A stretch of 64,000 nucleotides of DNA from Lates calcarifer (Eukaryota > Chordata > Actinopteri > Centropomidae). The notes beneath the pieces are model-generated. The model was not told where the DNA came from, ran no database searches, and was given only the letters and a program-made list of their open reading frames with translations. The position numbers and the translations under genes are program-made. The stretch lies in assembly GCF_001640805.2 (NCBI RefSeq), contig NC_066850.1, forward strand, positions 10,140,510 through 10,204,509, written 5' to 3'. Positions 37,354 through 48,294 of the stretch are shown here, piece after piece (the first letter of the stretch is position 1; every line of letters begins with the position of its first letter).

Positions 37354-37735
37354 GTTTATTATGGAAATCATCACCTTCTAGCCTTTGATCAGATTTCTGA
37401 GGGTATATTTTTAAACCTGGGCCTTATTTTCCCATGATTTTGGGTGTAAATGATTCATAGTGACAGAAATATTTGGCTGCAATGGTGTACCTGGCCCCAT
37501 GCAAACAGCCGATGCAATGTAATCCAACTGAGCAATTGTTCCTGTCTGAGTATGTCCAGTAAAGTGCTTGTTTTACACCTAAAAACATGGAAAAATAAGG
37601 CAGAGGTTCCAGTATACCATAGCTTTTTAATCTGTCCAAGGAGGCTGTCTGATACTTTCCCATACAAATAGCAGTGAAACACTTAAGCAGTCCCTGGTCG
37701 TGCTCACGGCAGCTGCCCAGACCTGTCAGCACTGA

Positions 37736-37890
37736 TAACACGTACAGTCTTCTGTGACGTCCGTCCGACTCCCGGGAGTGGGCGGAGGTCTGGCAGAGGA
37801 AGGGGCGGAGATGCCAAAGATCTGAGGTGCTTCCACTTCGCCACAGGCAAGAGCTTCCTCCACCCAGCCCCCTGCCCTTCTTTTGGCTCC
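37736..37890. promoter_or_regulatory. GC-box and CRE cluster
   Basis: Within 155 bp there are a CRE-like TGACGTCC (37755-37762), a CCCGGG palindrome, and two Sp1-type boxes GGGCGG (37780-37785) and GGGGCGG (37802-37808). The surrounding tens of kilobases have very few CpGs. A 63-codon frame starts just after it at 37894. No strong donor follows within 200 bp, so a third promoter is possible but unproven; an enhancer is equally possible. Confidence 0.3.
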
Positions 37891-38636
37891 AAAATGAGCA
37901 GTAAAAGGTCAAAGCATCCTCTGCTGCCTGCTGCATTATTTGCCCTTTCTGCTCGCCAAGATCCCCCATTGACCTCCAGTCAGAATCCCTCCCTCTCTGC
38001 TGAACTCTGTGGCACTCCTGCTAATGAGATTTTAACTGTGCCTATGCATCGTTCTCTACCTTTTAAACAACTATGGACTCCCTAGCTTGTTTTTTTTCCC
38101 CTCCCTTTTTCAAACAGCCATTAAGTCCCTCTGGCTACTATTGAGATCATAGCCTCTATTGCTGGACCACAGAAAATAGATGAATTACCGCTGATGGAGT
38201 ACTCTTATTGTGTCCTGTTTTCATTACCCATGTCACCCTGCTCTCTTTATTCTCTATCTCTCCTCCATTCTTAGGCATTGTATTTTCCAGGATATGATAC
38301 TGTTATTTATACAGGGACCTTAACAATGAATGCATGAAACCATTGTTATCCAAAGCTAAGACAAACAAGCCCTGTTTTCAGCTTTGTGACAGTGAATGTT
38401 TTTGACAAACCTGTGTGCTTTTGAATGTTTTGGAGGTTGGAAATTTTCTTCTACCAGTACAGGAGCACCTATCTTTCAGTTTTCATATTGATTTTTCCAT
38501 TTCAAAATCACCAAATTTAGAGATAATAGGGCTTTAACTGGACAAGGATGACACATTCAGCACCATTAGTTTTGTACTGTAATTATGTGAATCCTTTTAA
38601 AACCCATTTTCCGTACTTTATTTCTTTTTACTGTAG

Positions 38637-38642
38637 AGGCAG
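38637..38642 (+). other. Possible 6-nt microexon or recursive splice point
   Basis: A good acceptor (TTTATTTCTTTTTACTGTAG, ending 38636) is followed after six bases (AGGCAG) by a near-perfect donor CAG|GTGAGTTA (intron from 38643). This could be a 6-nt microexon, a recursive splice point in a long intron, or chance. Nothing downstream confirms use. Confidence 0.2.
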
Positions 38643-39787
38643 GTGAGTTAGAGAAAGAATTTGAAGCTTTAAACAACAGAGACTGTGCTAAAGATCTCAC
38701 AACCTAACAATGCAAATCACATATTTTGATACATTCTGTGTACTGTATATACTATGCTGATATTTTTCAAGTAACCAAAGCAATATCCCAGAAGCTGTGA
38801 TAAGGTTACATCCTCTAATAAGAAAACAGTATGGGATAGCTATGGATTGATGATATACAGTATATACTATACATCTGATCCTCTTACTAGGTTGCTTCCC
38901 TCTCTCCATGGATATATGGGAATTTTCAGTTTCCTCATAGAAGACTGCAATTTTGGTGTCAAGATTTCATCTGCATAATCAATCCTATCTTAAACTAAAG
39001 ATAATCTATATCAAATAACCTCAAGCTACCAGCATTCATAGCTCAGTATGTGTTGAGTGATGACCAAGATACTGTAGCCCCACCTGCTGTACAGGAGCAT
39101 ACAATGTCCAAGCTATGTTAAAGAGAAAATGGTCAGGAATAAGAGAGAGAGGGAACACATCATGGCTTATTATTTTTAGGCTGCATGCTTCTGCTTCTTT
39201 GCTCTGTAATTATGCATGCAACTGGCACACGGCAAGTTATTTATACTGTAGGAGTGTGTTGCCCAACTGCCACGAATCTTCTGATTGGTGCAACTGTTTT
39301 TCTAGGTCAGACAGTGGATCACATGCGTACACACACACAGGCAGTCAAATATTCTCTTTCTCTCACACACACAGCCAAATGCTTCCACCGGTGAAAGGTG
39401 ATGTGCATTATTCGCCTGGTTGCTCCTCTTCCTCCCCAATCTAAATATAAACATGACTCACAGCAAGCGATGGCAGTTGCACTGACTCAAGATGGCGGCA
39501 TACCTTCAGTGGTTCTTTACTAAGTCTGACGGGTTCTCCTTCTCCCATCGGCAGGATAGTTTTCTAGTTTCCTTCTTTCTATCCATTCTACTCCTGGGCG
39601 ACACACCCGAGCTGAGCAGTATGTACGCACTTGTCAATGAAAGACTGATAATTGCTATTGCTTGGGAATAATCTATAGGTAATAAACGTGGCACTGCCAG
39701 CTGTTGTGTGCTGCTCAGAGGCTCCCAGGGGTGGTGATCAGGTGGGTGCTCATCTGGCAGCTGTAGAGGAAGGATGAGACCTGGCTC

Positions 39788-39870
39788 TGCCCCATCGCCT
39801 CTCCCTCTCTTTCTCTCTCTGTCTTTCTTTATTTTGTCTCCTACCCTCCCTCTCTCTCTTTCTCTCTGTC
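39788..39870. repeat. CT-rich imperfect tract
   Basis: About 80 bp of CT, CTTT and CCCT units with interruptions. It drives the PLFLSLSFFIL run of an overlapping frame. Confidence 0.9.
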
Positions 39871-39963
39871 CCCTGGGTGTCCTGAACTCAGTGTGTCTGT
39901 GCCTTCAGACAGGAGTTGATGTAAAGATTGCAGAGGAGAAATACATCAATAACATCATTCAGC

Positions 39964-39990
<27 letters not shown>
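39964..39990. repeat. Poly-T tract (T27)
   Basis: Twenty-seven T residues, the longest homopolymer in the window. It could be the tail of a minus-strand retroposed sequence, but the adjacent downstream 200 bp shows no body I recognise. Such runs are prone to sequencing length error. Confidence 0.95.
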
Positions 39991-39994
<4 letters not shown>

Positions 39995-41183
39995 ATAAAC
40001 AACATGGATATTGGAGGCTATCAGGGTGCACCATGGGGAGTGCAGTAGAGTGAGAATCATTAAAAAAACAGGCATACAAGTAAACCAGTGTTAAGTAAAA
40101 ACAAGTCATAATCAAAAAATTGTAACATTGTAACTTACTTCTATTGTTACATTTATGTTTATCATAAATTGATGCTTGTTGCTGCAAGTAAATTTAGCTG
40201 GTTCACATTCAGTAAGATACCTATTTGACATTAGACCTTTATTTTGAAGAATAAACATGGCATTCCAAAGTGGCAGTAATCTGACTAATTACAGCTTTAT
40301 AGTTGTGATGACGAACTGCTGGTTAGTCACGTCTAACATTGTTCACATACCTGATTGTTGACACTTAATAATACTCTTGCCAGCTCAGCACTAACCTGTC
40401 TCTAAAGTCAGTGATGCAACCAGATACATAGTCAATGCAGTGAAAGACTCACCACTCCAGTCTTTTTGATCACGAGAAAAACACAGTGCACTCTTCCTTT
40501 GCAGACATTCCAGCATTTGAAGAGCAGAGTATTTTAACCAGACAACATGAAGGATATCCATTTTGTAATTTGGTCAGTCAATGAAATTAGCACTAATTAG
40601 CTATAGTTGTCATAGTAGATGGAAAAGTTGATGGTCACAGACTAAACTTTTATCAAGGGTTTTAGCAGCTCGTTAAAACATGGTTAATAATGTAAACTCT
40701 AATTAGAACTGTGACTCTTGCGGTTTGAGAATTGACCTCTGTCAGACTGAGATTTTCATATATAAAATAATGAATTGTCTTTTATTTCCAGAAAATTCAT
40801 CATCAGCTGTAGTTCTTGTTATGCACAATTATTTCTTAAAGCACCTTATGTTAATACAAAGGACATTATGTTCATAAGACTATATCTTAGTATACTACCC
40901 TATAAAATATCCTCTTTTTACCATCACTATGCTCTTTTCCCTTATGGAAATGACTTGAATTCATAAACTACTTAAAGGGTGTGACTGAAGTCCATAAAAG
41001 CCACCCATTTTGGCTCATCTCAGTCTAACCTGTTGGTCTGACTGCCAGCTTTGTCACAGTATCGATCATCTCAACTCCACCAACAATGCCTCACTGGTCA
41101 TTGTTTCAACCTTGGACATTTTTTTTTTTATACTACTTTCAGTTCCTTTATCACTACCATCCATCACACTTCAATCCAACATA

Positions 41184-41212
41184 CCCCCCCCCCCCCAAAA
41201 AAAAAAAAAAAA
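41184..41212. repeat. C13-A16 compound homopolymer
   Basis: Thirteen C residues directly followed by sixteen A residues. The length is likely polymorphic, or an assembly uncertainty. Confidence 0.95.
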
Positions 41213-42480
41213 CTGCAAAAAGGACAGACAAAGAGCTAGTTTTTGACAAATTTTGTTTCATTTTGTCCATCTGTATTTCTCCCTTTCAGGACGGGCTGAA
41301 GTCTTGTCAGATCATTATCGATGTTCATACCACTGGCAGAATTTACCAGAATACAAATGAACATCAGGCTTTTTTACTCTCAAAGAAGCTCTTGGTCGGT
41401 TTGTACTTGCACGTGGCCTCAGTGGGTGAGGTCTGCTTGTTTCCAATTCAGGCAGACTGGAGACTGAAAGCCAGCCGCCTGAAGGAACAAAACCTTTAAA
41501 GTGCTCTCTGTCACTTTACATTTCCAGCCTTATATTAACATTGCAAGCTGCGTAGCAAGGGACACAAGAGAACATTATCTGCTACTTAAAGCAGACTGCC
41601 CTCAGGCAACAATTGGGTTCAAAGTGTTGACCACCAGCTTGACAACCTGGAAGAGTTTTGTTCAATAAGAGTTATTTGTTACAGCCTGATCACCACGTAC
41701 ACTATAGTACCTCTGAATTTAATTTCTTGATTTATCTTCATCCCTTGTTTATTTACCTGGTTATGGCCTCAACTACGTGTTGGCTCAGCTTTGTCCTGCC
41801 TAGTGGAACAAAAAGAATATTTGTTGAGCTCTAACCGAACAATAATTTTTTAGATTTGGAAAGACCAACATGGTCTGTTTATGTCTCGAGTGGACCAGAT
41901 TCCCTCTGACGTTGTACGTGACGAAGAAGCTTCTGTTTTAAGGCCAATTTTGTGCTTGGTGAGACTTGCCCTTTGATTTCTTTGCATCCAATCAATGAGG
42001 CTTGGGTCAAAACTGTTGACATGGACTGTGCCTCAATCCATTCAATGAGCAGCCACTGTAAAGCAGGACAGTGTAAAAAGGTGATTTATGTCGCAAAGCC
42101 TGAATTGGAAATGTATTAGTACAGTTTGTTCAAGAACTGCAATCAGCTATGATTCAGGCATGTCTACGTCTACAGTGACCATGAGCGGTAGAGGAACCTA
42201 ATAACACCTAAACCTACATTTAAGTGTGTTGATAAAAAAAATTGTGGTGTCTGGTGTACAAGACAACACCATTCTATGGTATATGAATCAATCTGACGTT
42301 CTTGGACTGATCTGCTACACAGCTGCATGTACTTTGTGGTGTCCCACAAGCTTTCGAGAACAAACTGATGAATATGAATTTCTTTCGGGTACATGCTGCT
42401 CCTTCACAGTCTCGGCCCTCCTCCCAGCAGCCCCCTCCTCACATCTCCTTCCTCCACCTTCTCACTGGTGTAGCAGTGCA

Positions 42481-42570
42481 ATCTTCACATGCAAATATCT
42501 TGGAAGGTGGGTGGGCAGTTGATGTGGCCAACTTGGTAACATGAAATTACATTTGCATGTGATTTGAGGG
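42481..42570. promoter_or_regulatory. Paired inverted POU octamers
   Basis: TCACATGCAAAT (42485-42496) and ATTTGCATGTGA (42551-42562) are perfect 12-bp inverted repeats, each holding the octamer ATGCAAAT, separated by 54 bp that include GGCCAACTTGG. Octamers are binding sites of POU/Oct factors. A matched pair with four extra identical flanking bases is unlikely by chance and suggests an enhancer module. Confidence 0.35.
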
Positions 42571-42961
42571 GGAACAGGGGCTCAGTGGGAGATGCTTTAC
42601 TGGAATAAAAAGCCAGAAGAGGGGCTTGATTGCTCTCCTCTCTCTCTCACTCTTCAAAAGACTTATTATTTGTCCTCAGGAAGACTGACTTTTAGTTTTC
42701 TGTTGCTGTTAATGTCCTGTGGTTTGATCTTAAAACAAAAGATTTGTATGTTATGGTTGCCAGTTCATTTGATACACCTAGATAAAACTAGTACAGTCTT
42801 TAATACAGCAGTCCTGCAATAAATCTTACCTTTCATGAAGGTGATGATGTTCAGTTTTTGTTGAGACTGTTTCAGAGAGGTGTTGATTGAACTTCTGTGT
42901 TAGGAGATGTAACATATCTCTACATAACCAACATTAGCTTTAATAGCTGTTTGCAAGTCAA
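42571..42961 (+). other. Intron: nothing seen
   Basis: Ordinary AT-rich sequence. The 76-codon frame here has no recognisable domain. Confidence 0.5.
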
Positions 42962-43053
42962 GTCTCCAGTGGTGGAAAGCAACAGGAATGTTTTGCTTCT
43001 AGTTCTATCACTTCTTGTCCTCCACTGAAGTTAGCATGCTAACCAGCTAGCCC
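42962..43053 (+). mobile_element. Interspersed repeat with GTTAGCATGCTAA core (short copy)
   Basis: About 85 percent identical over 92 bp to 30246-30337 in the same orientation (14 mismatches, no gaps by eye). Similarity is lost soon after CAGCTAGCCC, so only the left part of the longer element is kept here. The two copies differ enough to be old. Confidence 0.6.
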
Positions 43054-43734
43054 CAGCCTGGCCAAGTGCCCCAGTGCCCAATTTTGCAGCACCAGATTTA
43101 GATTTTAAGAGGTGGTTTTTCGTATAATTAATAGATATTCAATACATGCCCGAAATGAAATCTTAAGCCATGTTAGAATGGCATCCTGTCTTCGTGAAAT
43201 ACACTACTGAGATAAATCTTAGCAAAAACTGATATTGCCTATTGATTCCTTTTATTAAATTGATGACAAAGCCATTGCTGAATTACCCAACATGAACCTA
43301 ATTTGCAGAAATAATTTTCTGTCTTCAAGACAGTTGATGTGTGGTTTGTGTGCATCAACATCAGGAAAATCTCCTGAACATTTTGTACAGTCAGTGCAGT
43401 AAATGCTACCTAATTTATTAACATCTGCTTAATTATGAGTCCATGCAATTTCCATCACACACATGCACACACACATGCCACAGCAAGGAGCAGCAGTTCT
43501 GTCCAGCACAGACTAGTTGGCATGACGCAACAGGACCACCTTATGTAACACACATCTCTGCTGGAACTGGAGCAGAAAACCACACCAGCCAATCACAGGA
43601 CTCCCTCTGCCCACTCCATGAGAGCTCATCACCTTTTTAAAATGAGATTGTCTATATACATATGCAGAGAGAATAATCAGAGGAGTAATTTAACTTCCCC
43701 AAACAATGGGTTGTTTTGCGTTTTCATTAGGCAC
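43054..43734 (+). other. Intron: nothing seen
   Basis: Ordinary sequence with a short CA-rich piece (43456-43480). Confidence 0.5.
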
Positions 43735-44130
43735 AAATTAGTAATCAATATATGATTTGCCTAGAGAGGGGTCTGTTATAGAAGTGGTAATTGCTTCTTA
43801 TAATAAATGCAAATGGAATAGGATCACTTCTTAAGTTTTGGGCTGAGACTGAGCATGGCAGCAATGGAAGCCTTTGTTTACCAAGCATTGATAATGACTG
43901 TAGTATGGCACTGGGAAATTACAGTCCTCATTTTGGTATTTCCTATGGACATTAAGTTCCAATTAAAAGGGTAAATTGAGCATCCTGAAATGAAAGAATT
44001 GGATTGACATTGATTATATGCGCGATATAATGCCAAAGCTGAACCTGTTCAATATCCAACTTTCAAATTAGCATCCAACCATGGTAATCAAAATTGAACA
44101 GTTTTGCATACTAATCCCATAAGAAAGATC
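43735..44130. promoter_or_regulatory. Possible conserved non-coding block with octamer
   Basis: Repeat-free AT-rich sequence with clustered homeodomain/POU-like motifs: ATGCAAAT at 43807-43814, CCAATTAAAAGG, GATTATATGCGCGATATAATG (self-complementary around GCGC), AATTAGCATCC and GGTAATCAAAATTG. This density and the lack of coding capacity are typical of developmental enhancers. It remains a guess without alignments. Confidence 0.25.
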
Positions 44131-46163
44131 TGTTAATGTTTGTGCATGTATATCTGTTCTCATAGTGTTTATCTTGGCTTAATCCACAGCAAGCTGTTGA
44201 TTAATTTCCATCACATGTAGGCTCTTTAAACACTACATTTAAATCTTAAAATCTTAAAAGCAGAGTGGACTGCGTTTCATTTCCTTTTACTGTACGGAAC
44301 AATGCCAGATCTCAGCAGGGACACTGTTCAGCCCTGAGTCACTCAGTTACTTTTCTAATGGATTTTTATCCTATAAAAGACCAAATACAAAAGGGAGACA
44401 GAGACAGAGGCTGAAATTATAGTGCTGCTTCCGTTCGAAACAGCTCATATCAGGAACAGGAGCTGTAAGTGGCACTATGGCAAAATGAATATCTGAATAG
44501 AATGATGTGGTTTGAATAATTTCTCAGAAAATGATTGAAGGAAGAACAGAGATGGGCACAAAACCACAGAGGGTGACCAAAAGAGAGAGATTTTTAAAGT
44601 ATAACAATTGAATTTACAATGAATTGTTGACGAATACATGCATAAATAGCAGGAAATTATATTTATTGCATCCATCATTGAAAATTAGTACCCATATATT
44701 GGGAAATCCTCACAAGAGTAGTAATAGAAGTTTCAGTAGCTTTTGAAACTTTCAGTCACAGCTCAGGAATGATGAGTCTCATTATTAATGTGTTCAATGT
44801 CAAACAGTCTCAGGATGTGTCTGTGCTGCCTTAGCACTTTAGCTAGAACTAGCCTAGCTTCTTGGTGAATTAACAAATGTATCAATAGAAAAGGAAACAC
44901 ACAAGAAAATGTTTCAATAAGCAGCTAACTTAGTTAATTGGGTTTTTCCCAATTTTTTGACCAAAAAATGTCTAGGCTCATTGACAACACACACAACATC
45001 TTGGAAGTCCTGTCCTTGTTAAGCTGGCAGCTTGGCACAGTACTAATTAAACAGACCTGAGATATCCTTTACTCTCAACGTACTGAATGTGCAGAGATTA
45101 CATGAATTTTCTCATCAATAAGAAATCAAATGTAAATCAGAAGTGATACATTTGTTGAAGTATCTTTTTAAGGTAGTATTTTATAATCAGCATCTCTCTT
45201 TAACAAATACATTTTACTCTGAGGTGGCTCTGCAAGCACATGAAGGTCATCATACTCTAGAATATGTTGTTACGAAAAAGTGAAGGTGCTGATTGAACTT
45301 TGGGGGGCAGGGAGTCTAGACAATAAGTGCTGCTTAAAGAAACTTTTACCATTGAATAGGTAGCTGATTAGAATGTCGACACAGGGGCTGCACTTAACTA
45401 CCCTGTAAACTCATTTCCTCATTTTACCGATTTGATTAGCTGTAGTATTATTATTTTATGAAGTTATGAATCAGTTGTATTCAAGGAGGTGCTGTGATGT
45501 GATGATAAATTCAATAGGTCAAATTAACATAATTTTTTTAGCACAAAAAACATCACAGTGTGGTGCTTATTATTCACAAACTTTCTTGTAGCTTGTTAAC
45601 AAAATTCTGTAGTGTTTTCTTACCTTTCTTTTTCACTTCTCTCCATACTGAGCCCCTTTGCCTCATCTGCAGCCCTGTGCTCTGTTAATTATGGATAATG
45701 GACATGAGCTGGGGAGGTAGAGTCCCTTCTGCCAGAACAACAACAGCTGATTAGGCAGAGCAAGCTGCGTCACAAAGAGACGATGACCGTTTGGTCATCA
45801 ATCAGACTGACTGCACTTTTCTTCTTGCATCATTACTCCGCTGGATCAGATGTCACCTCTGAACTTACCTCATCTTACCTTTCCTAGTCAGCCTGAGCCC
45901 CAAACCTGTATCCATTACTGTAGGTGCTAATATGCCAATTCAATCAGTCACAGTCAGCTCGTGGCTTGCAGGCACACAGAATTGGCCTTTTTGTACATCA
46001 AAACTTATTCAGAGAGACTATGTTAACTTTGATTGCACCCCATTAACCCATAACTGCTGCTACCCAATGCCTCATTATTTAAAGCTCTTTTCTTTTCAAA
46101 GAGAAATTTCAAAAAAAGTGGATTTTTGTCAAATAATGGTCAGACCTGTCAGGGACCTTGGCC

Positions 46164-46175
46164 TTTTTTTTTTTT
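46164..46175. repeat. Poly-T tract (T12)
   Basis: Twelve T residues. Confidence 0.9.
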
Positions 46176-46744
46176 CTCTGTCTTTTTTTCAGTTTGATGT
46201 GCTGGACACTGCCCTGACTTCTTAATGAAAGATAAAAGGTCATAAAAGGTTCAGATAGCTTGACTCATAGAATACTGAATATGCCATGGTGACAAGCCAC
46301 AGCCAGATCTTGCGTGCACCCTGCCAGCTTCAGTGCTGTCTTAAATTAGAGGTGGGAATATAATCACATCAAAGTGAATGATTTTTGGTTTTAAAAATAC
46401 CAGTTGCAATATAATCTGTATTATCTGAATTATAATTTTTTTATTTAGTTTAGTTTCTAATCTTTTTTGTGAAAAATTGTAAAAAACAAATATGATTAGC
46501 TATAGCAATATGCTGCTTATGACAATCCTAATCCTCATCTGCTGTGGTTACTTAAAATTTTGGAAAATGGTCAGTGCTCACTGTCAGGAACAAATCTCCA
46601 CAGAGGTTTAACTGTATTGTCTACAGCAAGACTAATTCAATTCTTATGTCCTTTGCTGCCAGCTGCATGTCCCAGTCAAACCATGCTCTCATCAAACAAA
46701 CTTGATTAAAACAGTCTAATCTATGTGGCTGCTAGATGATGCAG

Positions 46745-46796
46745 TTTGTGTGTGTATCTGTTTGTTTGTGTGTGTGTGTGTCTGTGTGTTTTGTGT
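46745..46796. repeat. Imperfect (TG)n / TTTG tract
   Basis: About 50 bp of TG with TTTG and TCTG interruptions. Confidence 0.9.
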
Positions 46797-48259
46797 CCTG
46801 ATGTCCTGACGTACAAGAGGACCTTCGTTTATCCATTTAAATACTGACAGCGGGCCAAAAATAAGCATGTAGGGCACTCAGGGCCACAGACAGCTACCTC
46901 AGTGACAATACCCTTGTAGTTTGTGACTTGGCAAACATGTTGCTTTTCAGTATTAAAGGCAAAAAAGTCTGTTGTGCTATGCAGTACACTCAACCCATCA
47001 GCCGATCAACTTTAATAAGGCATAGAGTCCAGGGGTCAGGGACTGGAACAGTATGGCAAAATGACAGTAACAAAAATATAGAATATCACCAGCTCTATCC
47101 TTTAAATAAAACCACGCTCCAGAAACACTTTGCTTGCATATTTTATGTACTGTACTGGTCTAATTTTATGTTTATACGTATATATGTTTCTAGACAGCAA
47201 AACCTGTAGCAACCTGTAGCAAACAGTAGAAATTGTCCCTCAGCAGTATTCACTTCTAAAGATTTGGCAGCAGTTTCTACCTGAAATGTTTTTGAAGTTA
47301 CACCTATTCCCCCATGTAAGTTTCCATTAGTTTAGCATTAACAGCTGTTTTCTTACCAAGAGCTTCAGCCTTTGTTACATTTATAAGACACAAGGACAGA
47401 AAATGTCCTCTTGGCAACGCTACTTTTTCACTCTCTACAGTTAACAGCTATCTCAAAGTGCTATTATGAGGCAGGACGAGCTGAGGCTAGCTGCTTATCA
47501 TGGTAACTTCAGCAGAAGAAAATAAGCAATAGAACTAAAAGTAAACTAAAAAGTAAACTTAGCTTCAGATTAACTTCAGAATGCATTTGTACATACAATG
47601 TACATAAGCTCATATTAGTATGGAGTAGAGGAGTGATTACAGAGATCAATAAGCAAATGTAAGTAGAGTTAAAAAGACCTGAACCTATCCTTTGCTCAAA
47701 ATTCCCTTTGTACAACTGACCTTCAAAGTGTATTGTACTCATGTTAGTAATTGTCCCATCTAAAAGACTATTCTCCTCATCTGCATAATAGTCAAATCAG
47801 CTGGCTTTAAAGTAATGATTGAGAACTTCCACTTGGAAGCTCCCTCAAATTCAAATTGCTTCATTCATCAGTATGTGTGCAAGCACGTGCATGTGCTAAG
47901 TACGGAGGGAAGAGGAGAAATAAATGTTGGCCCGGACACAGTGAGGTATATTGTCTGGTGTGGAAACCAAATTTCATGGGAGCTCATTAGACGGGCCACC
48001 TCAAAGATTCCCAAAGAAAGAATTGGTGAGTAGGATGAGCGCAAAATTGGATTTTCTCTACTCTCTTAACTGCAAAATACCCAGCATTCACTCTGAGACT
48101 AATGAACAGGATCTGGATATGATCTATGTGTATGAGATCAAATTTAAGTACTCACAGTAACAAGGGCAAACATACCCATTAAAGACTATTGGCTGTTTCT
48201 TTTCCTGTCTCAGAATGAAAAGAAGCATCATTGGTGAGGGAATTTATTTAAATAAGGTT

Positions 48260-48294
48260 CTGTGTGTGTGTGTCTGTGTGTGTATGTATGTGTG
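48260..48294. repeat. Imperfect (TG)n / TATG tract
   Basis: About 35 bp of TG units with TCTG and TATG steps. Confidence 0.9.

Larger units (their letters stand above)
34522..37735 (+). other. Intron: no gene seen
   Basis: No exon is supported. A TG microsatellite lies at 35216-35242 and a CAAA/poly-A run at 37332-37353. Sequence around 36310-36420 with GCTAATGGCTAACATC may be a remnant of an interspersed repeat. The minus-strand frame 35710-36117 (135 codons) has no recognisable domain. Confidence 0.45.
37891..42480 (+). other. Intron: no gene seen
   Basis: Contains the acceptor-microexon-donor arrangement at 38637-38642, a CT-rich tract, a 27-base poly-T and a C13A16 run, all listed separately. 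A segment after CTCCCTTTCAG (41289) stays open for about 70 codons but has only a weak donor (GTGG|GTGAGG). No recognised protein. Confidence 0.45.

Noticed and set aside
37424..37969. 181-codon minus-strand open frame, the longest in the window
   Set aside because: The translation has no recognisable domain, mixes unrelated composition, and overlaps the GC-box cluster. One frame of this size is expected by chance in 64 kb. No splice sites favour the minus strand here.
41290..41499. Open segment after CTCCCTTTCAG, possible coding exon
   Set aside because: Open frame and acceptor are present but the only donor (GTGG|GTGAGG) is weak, the frame begins in a C13A16 homopolymer region upstream, and the peptide is unfamiliar.
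45673..45715. 43-nt exon between CATCTGCAG and GGGGAG|GTAGAG
   Set aside because: The acceptor is good, but the donor is mediocre and the segment gives no recognisable peptide. Left as a cryptic site.
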